A program made the position numbers and the translations under genes. Shown one piece after another: positions 47,097 to 56,669 of a stretch of DNA of 64,000 nucleotides (the stretch's first letter is position 1; every line of letters begins with the position of its first letter). The notes beneath the pieces are model-generated. The model saw nothing but the letters and a program-made list of their open reading frames with translations. It was not told where the DNA came from and made no database searches. This DNA comes from Nocardia alni (GTDB lineage: Bacteria > Actinomycetota > Actinomycetes > Mycobacteriales > Mycobacteriaceae), in the NCBI RefSeq assembly GCF_019038435.1, contig NZ_JAGPOX010000029.1, positions 1 through 64,000 of the forward strand, given 5' to 3'.

Positions 47097-47774
47097 ATGG
47101 GCGCAAAACCACTGCCGGACATCATCGACACGGGCTGGGCCGAGGCGCTGACGCCGGTCGCCGACAACATCGCCGCGATGGGCGAATTCCTGCGGGCGGA
47201 GAACGCGGCGGGCCGCGGTTATCTGCCGAAGGGCGATAACGTGCTGCGCGCGTTCCAGCGTCCGCTGGACAAGGTGCGGGTGCTGATCGTCGGTCAGGAC
47301 CCCTATCCGACACCCGGACACGCGATGGGCCTGAGTTTCTCGGTGGCGCCCGATGTTTCGCCGGTGCCGCGCAGCCTGGCGAATATATTCTCGGAATACT
47401 CCAAGGATCTGGGATATCCGACGCCGTCCTGCGGTGATCTGTCCCCGTGGTCGGATCAGGGTGTGCTGATGCTGAACCGAGTACTGACCGTCGCTCCCGG
47501 CCAGCCCGCCTCGCATCGCGGCAAGGGCTGGGAAGTGGTGACCGAGCAGGCGATTCGCGCGCTCGTCGCCCGCGATCAGCCGCTCGTGGCGATCCTGTGG
47601 GGGCGCGACGCGTCCACGCTGAAGCCGATGCTGGGCGGTGCGCCGTACATCGAATCGGCCCATCCCTCACCGCTGTCGGCCTCGAGAGGTTTCTTCGGAT
47701 CGCAGCCGTTCTCCCGAACCAACGAGTTGCTGGGTACATTGGGTGCCGCCCCGGTCGATTGGCGCCTGCCGTGA
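47097..47774 (+). CDS. ung: Uracil-DNA glycosylase
   Basis: The 225-residue product is family-1 UDG. The catalytic Asp lies in [16 protein letters not shown], and the DNA-contact His in [14 protein letters not shown]. It removes uracil from DNA. A TATGTT hexamer ends 8 nt before the ATG and no ribosome site is seen. It follows thiL by about 100 nt, the mycobacterial order. Confidence 0.96.
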   Translation: MGAKPLPDIIDTGWAEALTPVADNIAAMGEFLRAENAAGRGYLPKGDNVLRAFQRPLDKVRVLIVGQDPYPTPGHAMGLSFSVAPDVSPVPRSLANIFSEYSKDLGYPTPSCGDLSPWSDQGVLMLNRVLTVAPGQPASHRGKGWEVVTEQAIRALVARDQPLVAILWGRDASTLKPMLGGAPYIESAHPSPLSASRGFFGSQPFSRTNELLGTLGAAPVDWRLP

Positions 47775-47810
47775 CCGGGTTGGAGTTCGAGCGAATCAGG
47801 AGTTAGTTGC

Positions 47811-48080
47811 ATGCAGATCAGATCCGTGCGCGGTGCCCTTGTGACCGCTGTTGCCGGAGCGGCCATCCTGGGCGCACCGGTCGCGGCGCAAGCCAAGACC
47901 ATTCCGTTGGAGCCCGCGGCCCCGGCGCAGCAGGTGAATCCGGAACATGCCAAGCCGGTGCTGGCGCTGTGGGATCCGCAGACGGGTTCTGCGTCGCTGT
48001 CGTCCAATGTGAATGCCCTCGGGCTGTGCGCGCTGGAGAGCATCAGCGCGAACGTGCAGTGCATCGGCGGCAACAAGTAG
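47811..48080 (+). CDS. Small secreted hypothetical protein
   Basis: The 89-residue product has a signal peptide (VRGALVTAVAGAAILGAPVAAQA, ending near 28) and two cysteines (LCALES and QCIGG) that could pair. No known domain. It lies just after ung on the same strand. Confidence 0.6.
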   Translation: MQIRSVRGALVTAVAGAAILGAPVAAQAKTIPLEPAAPAQQVNPEHAKPVLALWDPQTGSASLSSNVNALGLCALESISANVQCIGGNK

Positions 48081-48165
48081 GTCCGGATGCGGGCCTGGGC
48101 TCGCGGTGATGGTTCGGAACACCACCGATCCGCCGCTGTCGGGGAGCCCCGGCCGGTTCGTCCGG

Positions 48166-48672
48166 TCAGCGAGGAGCGTCCGCGCGGCGGATCATGCGGA
48201 CCTCGACGGTCGGAGAGAAGCGTTCGGCTCGGCGGGTGCCGTCGAGTTCGAACTCATATTTTCGGTAGAACGCCTGAGCGCGGGGGTTCTCCTCGAATAC
48301 CCACAGTGACGTATCGACGGTGGGGTCGAGGACCGCGCGCATCAGCGCATGCGCCGCGCCCGTGCCGTACCAGGCGGCGCGTACGTACATCGCGTTCAAC
48401 TCGCGCGGTGCAGGCGGTGAATCGTCTCGGGAATCGGCGGTGGCCGCGAAGCCGATGACCTCGGTCCCGGCGACGGCCAGCGTCGGCATGCCCGGATTCT
48501 TCTCCCGGATGCGGTCCCATTGGTCGGCGCGGTGGTCGAGGTCGAAGGCGGCCAGCAGGTGGTCGGGGACCAGGCCGCGATAGGCCTCACGCCAGCAGGC
48601 TATATGGCAGGCGGCCAGGCTACGGGTGTATTCCGGCGTATGCGGGACCACCAGCCAGGGATCCTCGATCAT
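48166..48672 (-). CDS. GNAT family acetyltransferase
   Basis: The product is a 168-residue acetyltransferase from the ATG reading MIEDPWLVVPHT; an earlier start near 48729 is possible. The acetyl-CoA part is around LNAMYVRAAWYGTGAAHALM, and the C-terminal YRKYEFELDGTRR is the typical last strand. Substrate unknown. Confidence 0.82.
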   Translation of the reverse strand: MIEDPWLVVPHTPEYTRSLAACHIACWREAYRGLVPDHLLAAFDLDHRADQWDRIREKNPGMPTLAVAGTEVIGFAATADSRDDSPPAPRELNAMYVRAAWYGTGAAHALMRAVLDPTVDTSLWVFEENPRAQAFYRKYEFELDGTRRAERFSPTVEVRMIRRADAPR

Positions 48673-48797
48673 TCTCTGCACCACGTAATCGACCCTTCGA
48701 GTAAGTGGTGTCCACCGTAACGACGACAATGCCCCGGAGCACCCTGTTATCGGGTGATCCGAGGCATTGCCGGTAGTGCTGTGGGGGTGTACGCAGC

Positions 48798-48989
48798 TCA
48801 GCCGCGAACGACCTTGCCCGCCTTCAGGCAGGAGGTGCAGACGTTCATCCGGCGGGTGTTGCCGGGCGCGACCTGCGCACGAACGGTCTGGATGTTCGGG
48901 TTCCAGCGACGGTTGGTGCGCCGGTGCGAGTGCGAAACCGACTTACCGAAGCCGGGGCCCTTGGCGCAGACGTCGCAGACGGCAGCCAT
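48798..48989 (-). CDS. rpmB: 50S ribosomal protein L28, zinc-binding form
   Basis: The 63-residue product starts at [15 protein letters not shown] with AAGGAG 9 nt upstream. CDVC and CTSC are the four zinc ligands of the C+ form of L28; zinc-starved actinobacteria often also carry a C- copy elsewhere. It is a structural protein of the large subunit. Divergent from the DAK2-domain gene, as in mycobacteria. Confidence 0.95.
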   Translation of the reverse strand: MAAVCDVCAKGPGFGKSVSHSHRRTNRRWNPNIQTVRAQVAPGNTRRMNVCTSCLKAGKVVRG

Positions 48990-49301
48990 AGTCGCGAGCT
49001 CCTTCATGTCATGTGGGGACCACCGCCCTTACGGGTCGGCCTGTCCGGAAACCTGTAGTCAATGCCTGCCAACGAGACCGCTGGCGAACGCAGCCGAACA
49101 ACCGGCCGCGAGAGGCAACCCCGCAAGAGTAGCTGTCGCCGATGATCGATGTCCAATCGCCTGCGGGGGGCACGTTCGCTGGTGGCGGACAGCATCGGTC
49201 GGTGCGGTTGCTGTCGGTGCGGTTGATTAGGCTGGCGTGCGGGATCTGGCGGTGGTTTGCCGCCCAGGTCGATGTGATGATCGCGACATCGCGGCGGAAG
49301 G
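48990..49301. promoter_or_regulatory. Divergent rpmB / DAK2-gene promoter region
   Basis: These 312 bp have no supported gene. On the minus strand TTGGAC (49156-49151) and TACTCT (49131-49126) could be -35/-10 of rpmB with a 19-bp spacer, leaving about 130 nt of leader. Low confidence. Confidence 0.35.
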
Positions 49302-51164
49302 ATGGTGACGGTGCCCGGGGTCCGGGAGGTGCTCGATGGAGCTGGGCTGGTGCTGTGGGGGGAGCTCTGTCTGGCTGGGCTCGAGCGGCATTGTGACGAG
49401 ATCAATGCGCTGAACGTATTCCCGATCGCCGACGCCGACACCGGAACCAACCTGCTCGCCACCATGCGGGCCGCCGTCGTCGCGGCGCGGATCACGGTCG
49501 ATCGGTCGACGAGCGGCGACGGGACAGCGGAGCGACCGGACGTCGGCCGCGATGATCGGCAGGACGCGCCGCGGGGCGATCGGGATACGGTCGACGGTCG
49601 CGATGCCGTGTCGGCGGGCGTGATCGCGGGGGCGATGGCTCGGGCGGCGACGGCAGGGGCGCGGGGGAATTCCGGGATCATCTTGTCGCAGGTGTTGCGT
49701 GGGGTCGCCGATGCCGCGCAGGCGGGACCGCTGACCGCGCTGTCGCTGCGTGAGGCGCTGCGCCGGGCCGCGACTCTGGTGCGGGAGGCGCTGAGCGATC
49801 CGGTCGAGGGCACGATGCTCACGGTGCTGGACGCGGCGGCCCACCGAGCGGCGGACTGTCCGGAATCGGAGTTGGCCGAGGTGGCGCGTGCGGCTGCCGA
49901 CGGCGCGGTGAAGGCGCTGGGCGATACCCCCTCGCAGTTGGGCGTGCTGCGCGCGGCCGGGGTGGTGGACGCGGGGGCGCGCGGACTGTTGGTGCTGCTG
50001 GACGCGCTGGTTGCCGTGATTACGGGGCAGACGCCGGCTCGTGAGGAGTACCGGGCCGCGGGGGCGTCGAGGACCGGGCGCACCGAGGGGGAGTCGGCAT
50101 ACGGTGATGTCTCCGTCCGGCGTGACGAGGATTCCGTCTCCGAAATCGCTGGTCATACTTCCGCATCGTTCAGTGCCGCCTGCGATCACGGGCGCGCACC
50201 GGCCGACCCGGTTGTGCTCGCGAGAGAAGCCGACGCACCGCGGATGCCGCAGTACGAGGTGATGTATCTGCTGTCCGAAACCGACACGGCCCGTGCCGGC
50301 GACCTGCGCGATCGTCTTGCACGCCTGGGTGATTCGGTGGTCGTCGTCGGGGACGGCGCGGGCGTCTGGTCGGCGCACGTGCACTGCGCTGATGCGGGTG
50401 CGGCGGTGGAGGCCGGGCTGGCGGCGGGCACGCTGAGTGAGATTCGCATCGAGGGGCTGACGGTGCGTGTGCAGTCGGCGTCGGGCGGTGCTGATCGTGG
50501 GATTCTCGTGGTGGCCGCCGGGGAGGGGGCGGTGCGGCTGTTCGAAGACGCCGGCGCCACGGTGCTGGACGGCTCGGCTTTCGACGTCACCGCCGAGACC
50601 CTGCTCGCGGCGATCCGGCGCATGCCGAATCGTGAGGTCCTGGTGCTGCCGAACGGCGCGCTGGGTGCGCACGAACTGGTCGCGGTCGGTGTGGCCGCGC
50701 GCGGCGGGATCGGCGCGAATGCCTCGCGCGATGTGCTGATGCTGCCCAGCGGGTCGATGGTGCAGGGGCTGGCCGCGCTGGCCGTGCACGACGGCGGCCG
50801 GATCGCCGTCGACGACGCGTTCGCCATGTCCGAGTCGGCCGCCGGGATGCGCTGGGGCGCACTGCGGGTCGCTCGCGAGCGCGCGCTGACCATCGTCGGC
50901 ACCTGCGCGCGCGGTGACGGTCTCGGGCTGGTCGGCAACGACGTCGTGGTCATCGACCCGGATCCGCGCGCGGCCGCCCGCATTCTGCTGGACCGCATGC
51001 TCGGCCTGGGCGGCGAGCTGGTAACCCTGCTGCTGGGCGCCGACGCGCCCGACGGGATCGGCCCGGAACTGACCGCGCACATCACCGCGGAGTTTCCCGG
51101 GGTCGAGGTCGTCGTCTACGGCGGCGGCCAGCCCGTGGACCTGGTACAGATCGGGGTCGAATAA
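49302..51164 (+). CDS. DAK2-domain protein, FakA-like
   Basis: The 620-residue product has an N-terminal DhaL/DAK2 kinase domain (NVFPIADADTGTNLLATM carries the Mg-binding Asp residues), a hypervariable insert after it (residues about 67-100, Asp/Arg/Gly-rich), and a C-terminal EDD/DegV-related part. This layout is that of FakA, the ATP-binding subunit of a fatty acid kinase that works with a DegV/FakB protein. It is 2 nt from recG and clearly co-transcribed. Confidence 0.85.
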   Translation: MVTVPGVREVLDGAGLVLWGELCLAGLERHCDEINALNVFPIADADTGTNLLATMRAAVVAARITVDRSTSGDGTAERPDVGRDDRQDAPRGDRDTVDGRDAVSAGVIAGAMARAATAGARGNSGIILSQVLRGVADAAQAGPLTALSLREALRRAATLVREALSDPVEGTMLTVLDAAAHRAADCPESELAEVARAAADGAVKALGDTPSQLGVLRAAGVVDAGARGLLVLLDALVAVITGQTPAREEYRAAGASRTGRTEGESAYGDVSVRRDEDSVSEIAGHTSASFSAACDHGRAPADPVVLAREADAPRMPQYEVMYLLSETDTARAGDLRDRLARLGDSVVVVGDGAGVWSAHVHCADAGAAVEAGLAAGTLSEIRIEGLTVRVQSASGGADRGILVVAAGEGAVRLFEDAGATVLDGSAFDVTAETLLAAIRRMPNREVLVLPNGALGAHELVAVGVAARGGIGANASRDVLMLPSGSMVQGLAALAVHDGGRIAVDDAFAMSESAAGMRWGALRVARERALTIVGTCARGDGLGLVGNDVVVIDPDPRAAARILLDRMLGLGGELVTLLLGADAPDGIGPELTAHITAEFPGVEVVVYGGGQPVDLVQIGVE

Positions 51165-51166
51165 CC

Positions 51167-53434
51167 ATGGCGACGTTGCGTGACCGCCTGGACCACGTGC
51201 TCGGTGTCAAGGCCGCCGAGCAGCTGGTCGACGCGTTCGATATGCACACGGTCGAGGATCTGCTGCGGCACTATCCGTTGCGTTACGCCACGCAGGGCCA
51301 GCCGCTGACCGAGGAGGCCCCCGAGGAGGGCGCGCACCTCACCCTAGTGGGCACGGTCACCAAAACCGAGCTGCGGCCCATGAAGAACCGCCGCGGCCGC
51401 CTGCTGAAGGTGGACTTCGACACCGGCTCGGCCAAGCCCGTGGAGATCACCTTCTTCAACGGCGACAAGGTGAGCTATCTGGTGAAACAAGGTGTGCGCG
51501 CGATGATGTCGGGCACCGTGCACTGGTGGCGGCCGGACCGCTGGAATCTGTCGCATCCCTCATACCTGATCCTGCCCGAGGCAGGTGAGACGGTGGAGAA
51601 CCTCACCGCGGTGCGTGGCAGCGGCGATCTGCGCGGTCTGGCGAACAGCGCCAAAGGCGCGGAGGGCGTGGATGTCTCGTTCTTCGAGCGGGAGTACATC
51701 CCGGTCTATCCGGCCACGGCCAAGGTGCAGAGCTGGGATGTGCTGGCCTGCGTGCGGCAGGTGCTCGACCAGCTCGATCCGATCGATGACCCACTGCCGC
51801 AGGATCTTCGCCAGGATCGCGGACTGCTCGCGGCGTCCGACGCACTGCGCCTGATCCATCTGCCCGAGCACAAGTCCGATATCGAACAGGCCAGGGAGCG
51901 CCTGCGTTTCGACGAGGCGCTGGCGTTGCAGCTGGTGCTCGCCGAGCGCAGGCACGACGCCGCGGGGCGTATCGCGCGGGCGTGCAAGCCCCGAACCGAC
52001 GGTATCGCCGCGGATTTCGACGAGCGCCTGCCGTTCGAGCTGACTGCCGGGCAGAAGCAGGTGATCGCCGAAATCTCCGGGGACCTCTCACGCCCGCATC
52101 CGATGCACCGGCTGTTGCAGGGTGAGGTCGGCTCGGGCAAGACCATTGCCGCGCTGCACGCGATGCTCCAGGTAGTCGACGCCGGCCAGCAGTGCGCGTT
52201 GCTGGCACCGACCGAAGTGCTTGCCGCCCAGCACTATCGCTCGCTGTCCGGCATGCTCGGCGACCTGGGCGCCGCCGGGGAACTGGGCGCCGCGGACAAC
52301 GCCACGAAAATAGTGCTGGTGACCGGGTCGATGTCGGCGGGCGCGAAGAAGGCGGCGCTGCTGGACGCGATGACCGGCGAGGCCGGGATCGTGATCGGCA
52401 CGCACGCGCTGATCCAGGACTCGGTCGAGTTCTTCGACCTGGGCATGGTGATCGTCGACGAACAGCACCGCTTCGGCGTCGAGCAACGAGACGCGTTGCG
52501 CGCCAAGGCCAAGGGCGGCGCGAGCCCGCATCTGCTGGTGATGACCGCGACCCCGATTCCACGCACCATCGCCATGACCACGCTCGGCGATCTGGAAACC
52601 TCGACGCTGACCGAACTGCCCCGTGGTCGCTCACCGATCGCCACCAGGGTCGTGCCCGCCAAGATGCATCCGAGCTGGGTGGACCGGGCCTGGGAGCGGA
52701 TCCGCGAGGAGGTCGCCGCGGGGCGGCAGGCGTATGTGGTGTGCTCGCGCATCGGCGAGGAAGAGGAGAACGGAAAAGGCAAGGGGCGCAAGGGTAAATC
52801 GGAGGAGGAGAAGGAGGGACCGACCACCCACGCGGCCAAGGACGTCTTCGAGACGCTGAGTGCCGGTGCGCTGTCCGAGCTTCGGGTAGGGCTGCTGCAC
52901 GGCCGCCTGCCCAGTGACGAGAAGGACGCGGTGATGCGCGCGTTCAACGCCGGCGAGATCGACGTGCTGATCTGCACGACGGTCGTCGAGGTCGGCGTGG
53001 ATGTGCCCAATGCGACGGTCATGGTGATCGTGGACGCCGATCGCTTCGGCGTCAGCCAATTGCACCAGCTGCGTGGGCGGGTCGGGCGCGGTAAGCATCC
53101 CGGTCTGTGCCTGCTGATCACCGAGACCTCCCCGATGGGCGGCGCGATGGCCCGGCTGGAAGCCGTCGCGGGCACCCTCGACGGCTTCGAGCTGTCGGTG
53201 CTCGATCTGCGCCAGCGCCGCGAGGGCGATGTGCTGGGCTCGGCCCAGTCCGGCACGGCCCGCAGCCTGCGCCTGCTGTCGCTGCTGGACGACCTCGAGG
53301 TGATCACCGCGGCCCAGGAACTGGCCCGGGAGGTCGTCGAGGCGGACCCGGGGCTGAAGAAGCATCCGGGCCTGGCGACGATGATGCACGCGGCGGTGGA
53401 CGGCGAGCGTCTGGAGTACCTGGCCAAGTCCTAG
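51167..53434 (+). CDS. recG: ATP-dependent DNA helicase RecG
   Basis: The 755-residue product has the wedge domain in the first 200 residues, Walker A GEVGSGKT (319-326), the DEQH box (431-434), and late helicase motifs (HQLRGRVGRGKHPG). It reverses stalled forks and handles Holliday junctions. A Lys/Glu-rich insert (EEEENGKGKGRKGKSEEEKE, near residue 531-550) is unusual. It ends 8 nt from the convergent SLOG gene. Confidence 0.95.
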   Translation: MATLRDRLDHVLGVKAAEQLVDAFDMHTVEDLLRHYPLRYATQGQPLTEEAPEEGAHLTLVGTVTKTELRPMKNRRGRLLKVDFDTGSAKPVEITFFNGDKVSYLVKQGVRAMMSGTVHWWRPDRWNLSHPSYLILPEAGETVENLTAVRGSGDLRGLANSAKGAEGVDVSFFEREYIPVYPATAKVQSWDVLACVRQVLDQLDPIDDPLPQDLRQDRGLLAASDALRLIHLPEHKSDIEQARERLRFDEALALQLVLAERRHDAAGRIARACKPRTDGIAADFDERLPFELTAGQKQVIAEISGDLSRPHPMHRLLQGEVGSGKTIAALHAMLQVVDAGQQCALLAPTEVLAAQHYRSLSGMLGDLGAAGELGAADNATKIVLVTGSMSAGAKKAALLDAMTGEAGIVIGTHALIQDSVEFFDLGMVIVDEQHRFGVEQRDALRAKAKGGASPHLLVMTATPIPRTIAMTTLGDLETSTLTELPRGRSPIATRVVPAKMHPSWVDRAWERIREEVAAGRQAYVVCSRIGEEEENGKGKGRKGKSEEEKEGPTTHAAKDVFETLSAGALSELRVGLLHGRLPSDEKDAVMRAFNAGEIDVLICTTVVEVGVDVPNATVMVIVDADRFGVSQLHQLRGRVGRGKHPGLCLLITETSPMGGAMARLEAVAGTLDGFELSVLDLRQRREGDVLGSAQSGTARSLRLLSLLDDLEVITAAQELAREVVEADPGLKKHPGLATMMHAAVDGERLEYLAKS

Positions 53435-53442
53435 CGGTCACA

Positions 53443-53922
53443 TCACGCGCGCTGAGCGCCCTCCGGCCACACAATCTCCACCGGCAAACCGCGCTCCCGC
53501 GCCAACGCAACCACGCTGCCGGTGCCACTACGCTCGCCAGCCTGCCCGTCCCACACGGCGATCAACCGATCACAGGACCCGACCACAGCCTCATTCGCGG
53601 CCTCGTACGCTTCCACGCCGGCCTCGTCGAAGTCCATCACCCGCACGGTGTCCGCCCGCTTCAGCAACTCATCGAACACCGGCGCGTGATCTGGCTTCAC
53701 CTTCCGCTCCCGGTAGTTCCGCGAGGGCAGCACAACTTCCAACCGGCCGCCTGCATCGAGCACGGCCTGAGCGAACACCGAATCAGCTCCCCGGGCAATG
53801 CAACTCACTCCGACCACGTCGTCGGCCTGACCCGCCGCGGTGATCTGCCGGGTGATCTCCGCGTACACCAGCGGTGCCGTATCCGCGGTGAGGTTCATGT
53901 GTCCGGTCACACCGATTCGCAC
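53443..53922 (-). CDS. SLOG-like nucleotide-binding protein
   Basis: The 159-residue product starts at GTG 53922 with AGAGGAG 8 nt upstream; the longer frame from TTG 53952 is less supported. GVTGHMNLT (4-12), GADSVFAQ (45-52) and DRLIAVWDGQAGERSGTGS fit the SLOG/YpsA-like Rossmann fold that binds nucleotides or their derivatives. Some members are effectors or sensors in bacterial defence. No partner is intact beside it. Confidence 0.6.
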   Translation of the reverse strand: MRIGVTGHMNLTADTAPLVYAEITRQITAAGQADDVVGVSCIARGADSVFAQAVLDAGGRLEVVLPSRNYRERKVKPDHAPVFDELLKRADTVRVMDFDEAGVEAYEAANEAVVGSCDRLIAVWDGQAGERSGTGSVVALARERGLPVEIVWPEGAQRA

Positions 53923-53935
53923 GGTTTCGACTCCT

Positions 53936-54088
53936 CTACCTCGTTGCGTCAACCATTGGCCGGATCCGTTCGCGCATTTCCGCGACCTTGCCGACCTGTG
54001 CCAGCTGCCCGGTCCGGTCGTACACCTTCCGGAGCTTCTTACGTACCCGGTCGGTCTTGCCGACCGTATCCAACGCGTCGAACTGGAA
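53936..54088 (-). pseudogene. Possible 3' fragment of a broken gene
   Basis: This frame reads FQFDALDTVGKTDRVRKKLR and on for 50 codons to a TAG just before the SLOG ribosome site. The frame is open further upstream but has no ATG or GTG start, only a TTG inside, and it runs across the promoter of the divergent transporter gene. The end is protein-like (KVYDRTGQLAQVGKVAEMRE). It may be the remnant of a gene once ahead of the SLOG gene. Uncertain. Confidence 0.3.
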
Positions 54089-54175
54089 ACTTGTCGGTGG
54101 TCGGTGGGATCCTGCTTCGGGATCTCGATTCGGCGGGGGCGAACGGCAGTGAGTGTGAAGGAGCGTGGGAGTTCC

Positions 54176-55087
54176 GTGGTTGCGATTGATTTCGGACGGG
54201 CGCGCAGGGTGTCGCTGCCGTGGGTTTTCGCGCGGGTGCCGGTCTGGCAGGGGGTCGGCGGGATGCCGCCGACGCTGCTGGTGCTGGCGGGGATCGTCAG
54301 CGTGCAGATCGGCGCGGCGCTGGCTACCGAGCTGTTCGCGGCGACCGGGCCCGCCGGGGCGGTGAGCCTGCGGCTGTTCTTCTCCGGCGGTGTGCTGCTG
54401 GTGCTGTGGCGGTCCTCCCTGCGGATCGAGCGCCGGGCGTTGCCGGTGGTGCTCGGCTACGGGGCGGTTCTGTCGCTGATGAATCTGTCCTTCTACGAGG
54501 CGATCGACCGGATCCCGCTCGGTATGGCGGTGACGATCGAATTCCTCGGCCCGCTGGCGGTCGCGCTGGCCGGTTCGCGGCGGTGGGTCGACCCGGTCTG
54601 GGCGGTGCTGGCCGGTGGTGGCGTTTTACTGCTGACCAGGTCCGCGGGGCATGTGCCGTGGACGGGGGTGCTGTTCGCGCTCGGTGCGGCGGTGGGCTGG
54701 GCCTTGTACATCCTGTTGGGTGCGCGCCTCGGCGAGAAGACCAGCGGTGGTGGCGGACTGGCGCTGGGCATGGCCTTCGGCGGGGTGCTCATGGCCCCGG
54801 TCGGCATTGCGGGTGCGGGCACGGCCCTGTTGCATCCGGGGGTGCTGGCGGCCGGATTCGGCGTCGCGATGCTGTCCTCGGTGGTGCCGTACTCCGTCGA
54901 GCTGGAGGCGCTGCGCCGGATCCCGCCCCGGGTGTTCGGGGTGCTCATGAGCCTCGAACCCGCCGTCGCGGCCGTCGCCGGGCTGACCGTGCTGAGCCAG
55001 GCGATGAATCTGCCGCAGTGGGCGGGGATCGCCTGTGTGGTCGCGGCCTCGGCCGGTGCGACCCGGACCGGCCGGGTCGAACCCTGA
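54176..55087 (+). CDS. EamA/RhtA-type exporter
   Basis: The 303-residue product has ten hydrophobic helices in two EamA repeats; RIPLGMAVTIEFLGPL and RIPPRVFGVLMSLEPA are characteristic of the RhtA group, which exports amino acids such as homoserine or threonine. GTG 54176 is chosen (GGGAG 4 nt upstream); GTG 54149 is an alternative. Substrate not known. Confidence 0.85.
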   Translation: MVAIDFGRARRVSLPWVFARVPVWQGVGGMPPTLLVLAGIVSVQIGAALATELFAATGPAGAVSLRLFFSGGVLLVLWRSSLRIERRALPVVLGYGAVLSLMNLSFYEAIDRIPLGMAVTIEFLGPLAVALAGSRRWVDPVWAVLAGGGVLLLTRSAGHVPWTGVLFALGAAVGWALYILLGARLGEKTSGGGGLALGMAFGGVLMAPVGIAGAGTALLHPGVLAAGFGVAMLSSVVPYSVELEALRRIPPRVFGVLMSLEPAVAAVAGLTVLSQAMNLPQWAGIACVVAASAGATRTGRVEP

Positions 55088-55210
55088 CGGGTTCGCCCAG
55101 GTAACGCAGCGGCGTTGTGAATGATCTATGCAATATCTGGAAATGCCATTCTCATGAGGAGGTAACCGAGTTACTCTCGGTGGTACCCAGAGTTGAGGAA
55201 GGCATCCACG

Positions 55211-56665
55211 ATGGCACTGCAGTCGGTATTGGACGAGATTCGCAAGCGCCCCGGCAAGGGCGAGGTCATTCCGGTCATCGATCCGGTGACGGAGGAGCAG
55301 ATCACCGAATTCACCGATTGCGGGGAGCAGGCCGTCGACGACGCCGTGGCGCGCGCACGGTCGTCCTTCGAGGCGGGAGCCTGGCACGGCATGGCCGCGC
55401 GCGAGCGAGCGAAGATCATGTGGCGCATCGCCGATCTGATGGACGAGCACACCGACGAGCTGGCCCAGCTCGATTCGCTGAATACCGGGATGCCGCTGGC
55501 ACAGGCCAAGATGATCGTCCCCAGCTGCGCCGAATTCTTCCGCTACTACGCCGGGTGGTGCACCAAACTCAACGGCACCGCGCACGAGGTGCAGATGCAG
55601 GGCGGGGTGTCGGGCACGTTCGCCGAGATGCACGCCTACACCCTCAAGGAGCCATACGGCGTTGTGGGGCTGATCTTCCCGTGGAACGGGCCGGTCTTCA
55701 ACGCGTGCGGCAAGATCGCGCCCGCCCTGGCCGCGGGATGCAGCAGTGTCGTCAAACCGGCCGAGGAAACGCCGCTGTCGGCCGTGCTCCTCGAGAAGAT
55801 CATCGCCGAGGCCGGCGTGCCCGACGGTGTGGTGAACCTCCTGCTCGGATACGGCCACACCGCAGGGGCCGCGCTGACCGCGCATCCTGATGTGGAGAAG
55901 ATCGCCTTCACCGGCTCGACCGAGGTCGGTAAGCACATCGTGCAGGCCGCGTCCGGGAATCTGAAGAAGGTCATGCTGGAACTCGGCGGGAAGTCGCCGG
56001 TGCTGATCTACGACGACGCCGATCTGAACATGGCGATCATGATGGCGGCGATGGGCATCTTCGTGCACTCCGGCCAGGGCTGCGTGTGCGGCTCGCGGAT
56101 CTTCGTCCAGCGCGGTGTCTACGACCAGGTCGTGGAAGGTATCGCGACGATCGCGAATTCGCTGAAGCTGGGCGGCCCGCAGGAGGAGGGCAGCAATATC
56201 GGCCCGCTCATCAGCCAGAAGCAGCTCACGCGCGTGATGGGCTTCATCGACGAGGGTAAGCGGGACGGCGTCGAGGTGGTCACCGGTGGCCATCGGCTCG
56301 ACCGGCGCGGATATTTCGTCCACCCGACCGTGCTCACCAACGTCGATCCGGCCATGCGGCTCTACCAGCAGGAGATCTTCGGCCCGGTGGTGACGATCCT
56401 GCCGTTCGATGACGACGACGAGGCCGTGGCAATGGCCAACGACTCGACCTACGGGCTGGCCGCCACGGTCTGGACCACGAACCTCGCCCGCGCGCATCGC
56501 CTCGCGAAGCGACTGCAGGCAGGGACGGTAACACTCAACTGCCAGTTGGTCTTCGATCACGACGTGCCGTTCGGCGGGTACAAGCAGTCCGGCTGGGGCC
56601 ACGAGTTCGGTCACTCGGGCGTCGACGCCTACCTGCAGACGAAATCGGTGTGGGCTCAGCTCTAG
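55211..56665 (+). CDS. Aldehyde dehydrogenase
   Basis: The 484-residue product starts at ATG 55211 behind GAGGAAGG. Glu257 (MLELGGKSP) and catalytic Cys291 (GQGCVCGSR) are present. It oxidises an aldehyde with NAD(P)+. The substrate is not known. It ends 4 nt from the convergent RamB-type regulator. Confidence 0.92.
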   Translation: MALQSVLDEIRKRPGKGEVIPVIDPVTEEQITEFTDCGEQAVDDAVARARSSFEAGAWHGMAARERAKIMWRIADLMDEHTDELAQLDSLNTGMPLAQAKMIVPSCAEFFRYYAGWCTKLNGTAHEVQMQGGVSGTFAEMHAYTLKEPYGVVGLIFPWNGPVFNACGKIAPALAAGCSSVVKPAEETPLSAVLLEKIIAEAGVPDGVVNLLLGYGHTAGAALTAHPDVEKIAFTGSTEVGKHIVQAASGNLKKVMLELGGKSPVLIYDDADLNMAIMMAAMGIFVHSGQGCVCGSRIFVQRGVYDQVVEGIATIANSLKLGGPQEEGSNIGPLISQKQLTRVMGFIDEGKRDGVEVVTGGHRLDRRGYFVHPTVLTNVDPAMRLYQQEIFGPVVTILPFDDDDEAVAMANDSTYGLAATVWTTNLARAHRLAKRLQAGTVTLNCQLVFDHDVPFGGYKQSGWGHEFGHSGVDAYLQTKSVWAQL

Positions 56666-56669
56666 TCGG

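Noticed and set aside
49142-49396. 84-codon plus-strand frame before the DAK2 gene
   Set aside because: No ribosome site, overlaps the start of the DAK2 gene and has no protein-like pattern.
49227-51080. 617-codon minus-strand frame
   Set aside because: Antisense to the DAK2-domain gene, which has clear motifs on the plus strand.
54626-56614. 662-codon minus-strand frame
   Set aside because: Antisense to the EamA exporter and aldehyde dehydrogenase genes; composition is that of a shadow frame.
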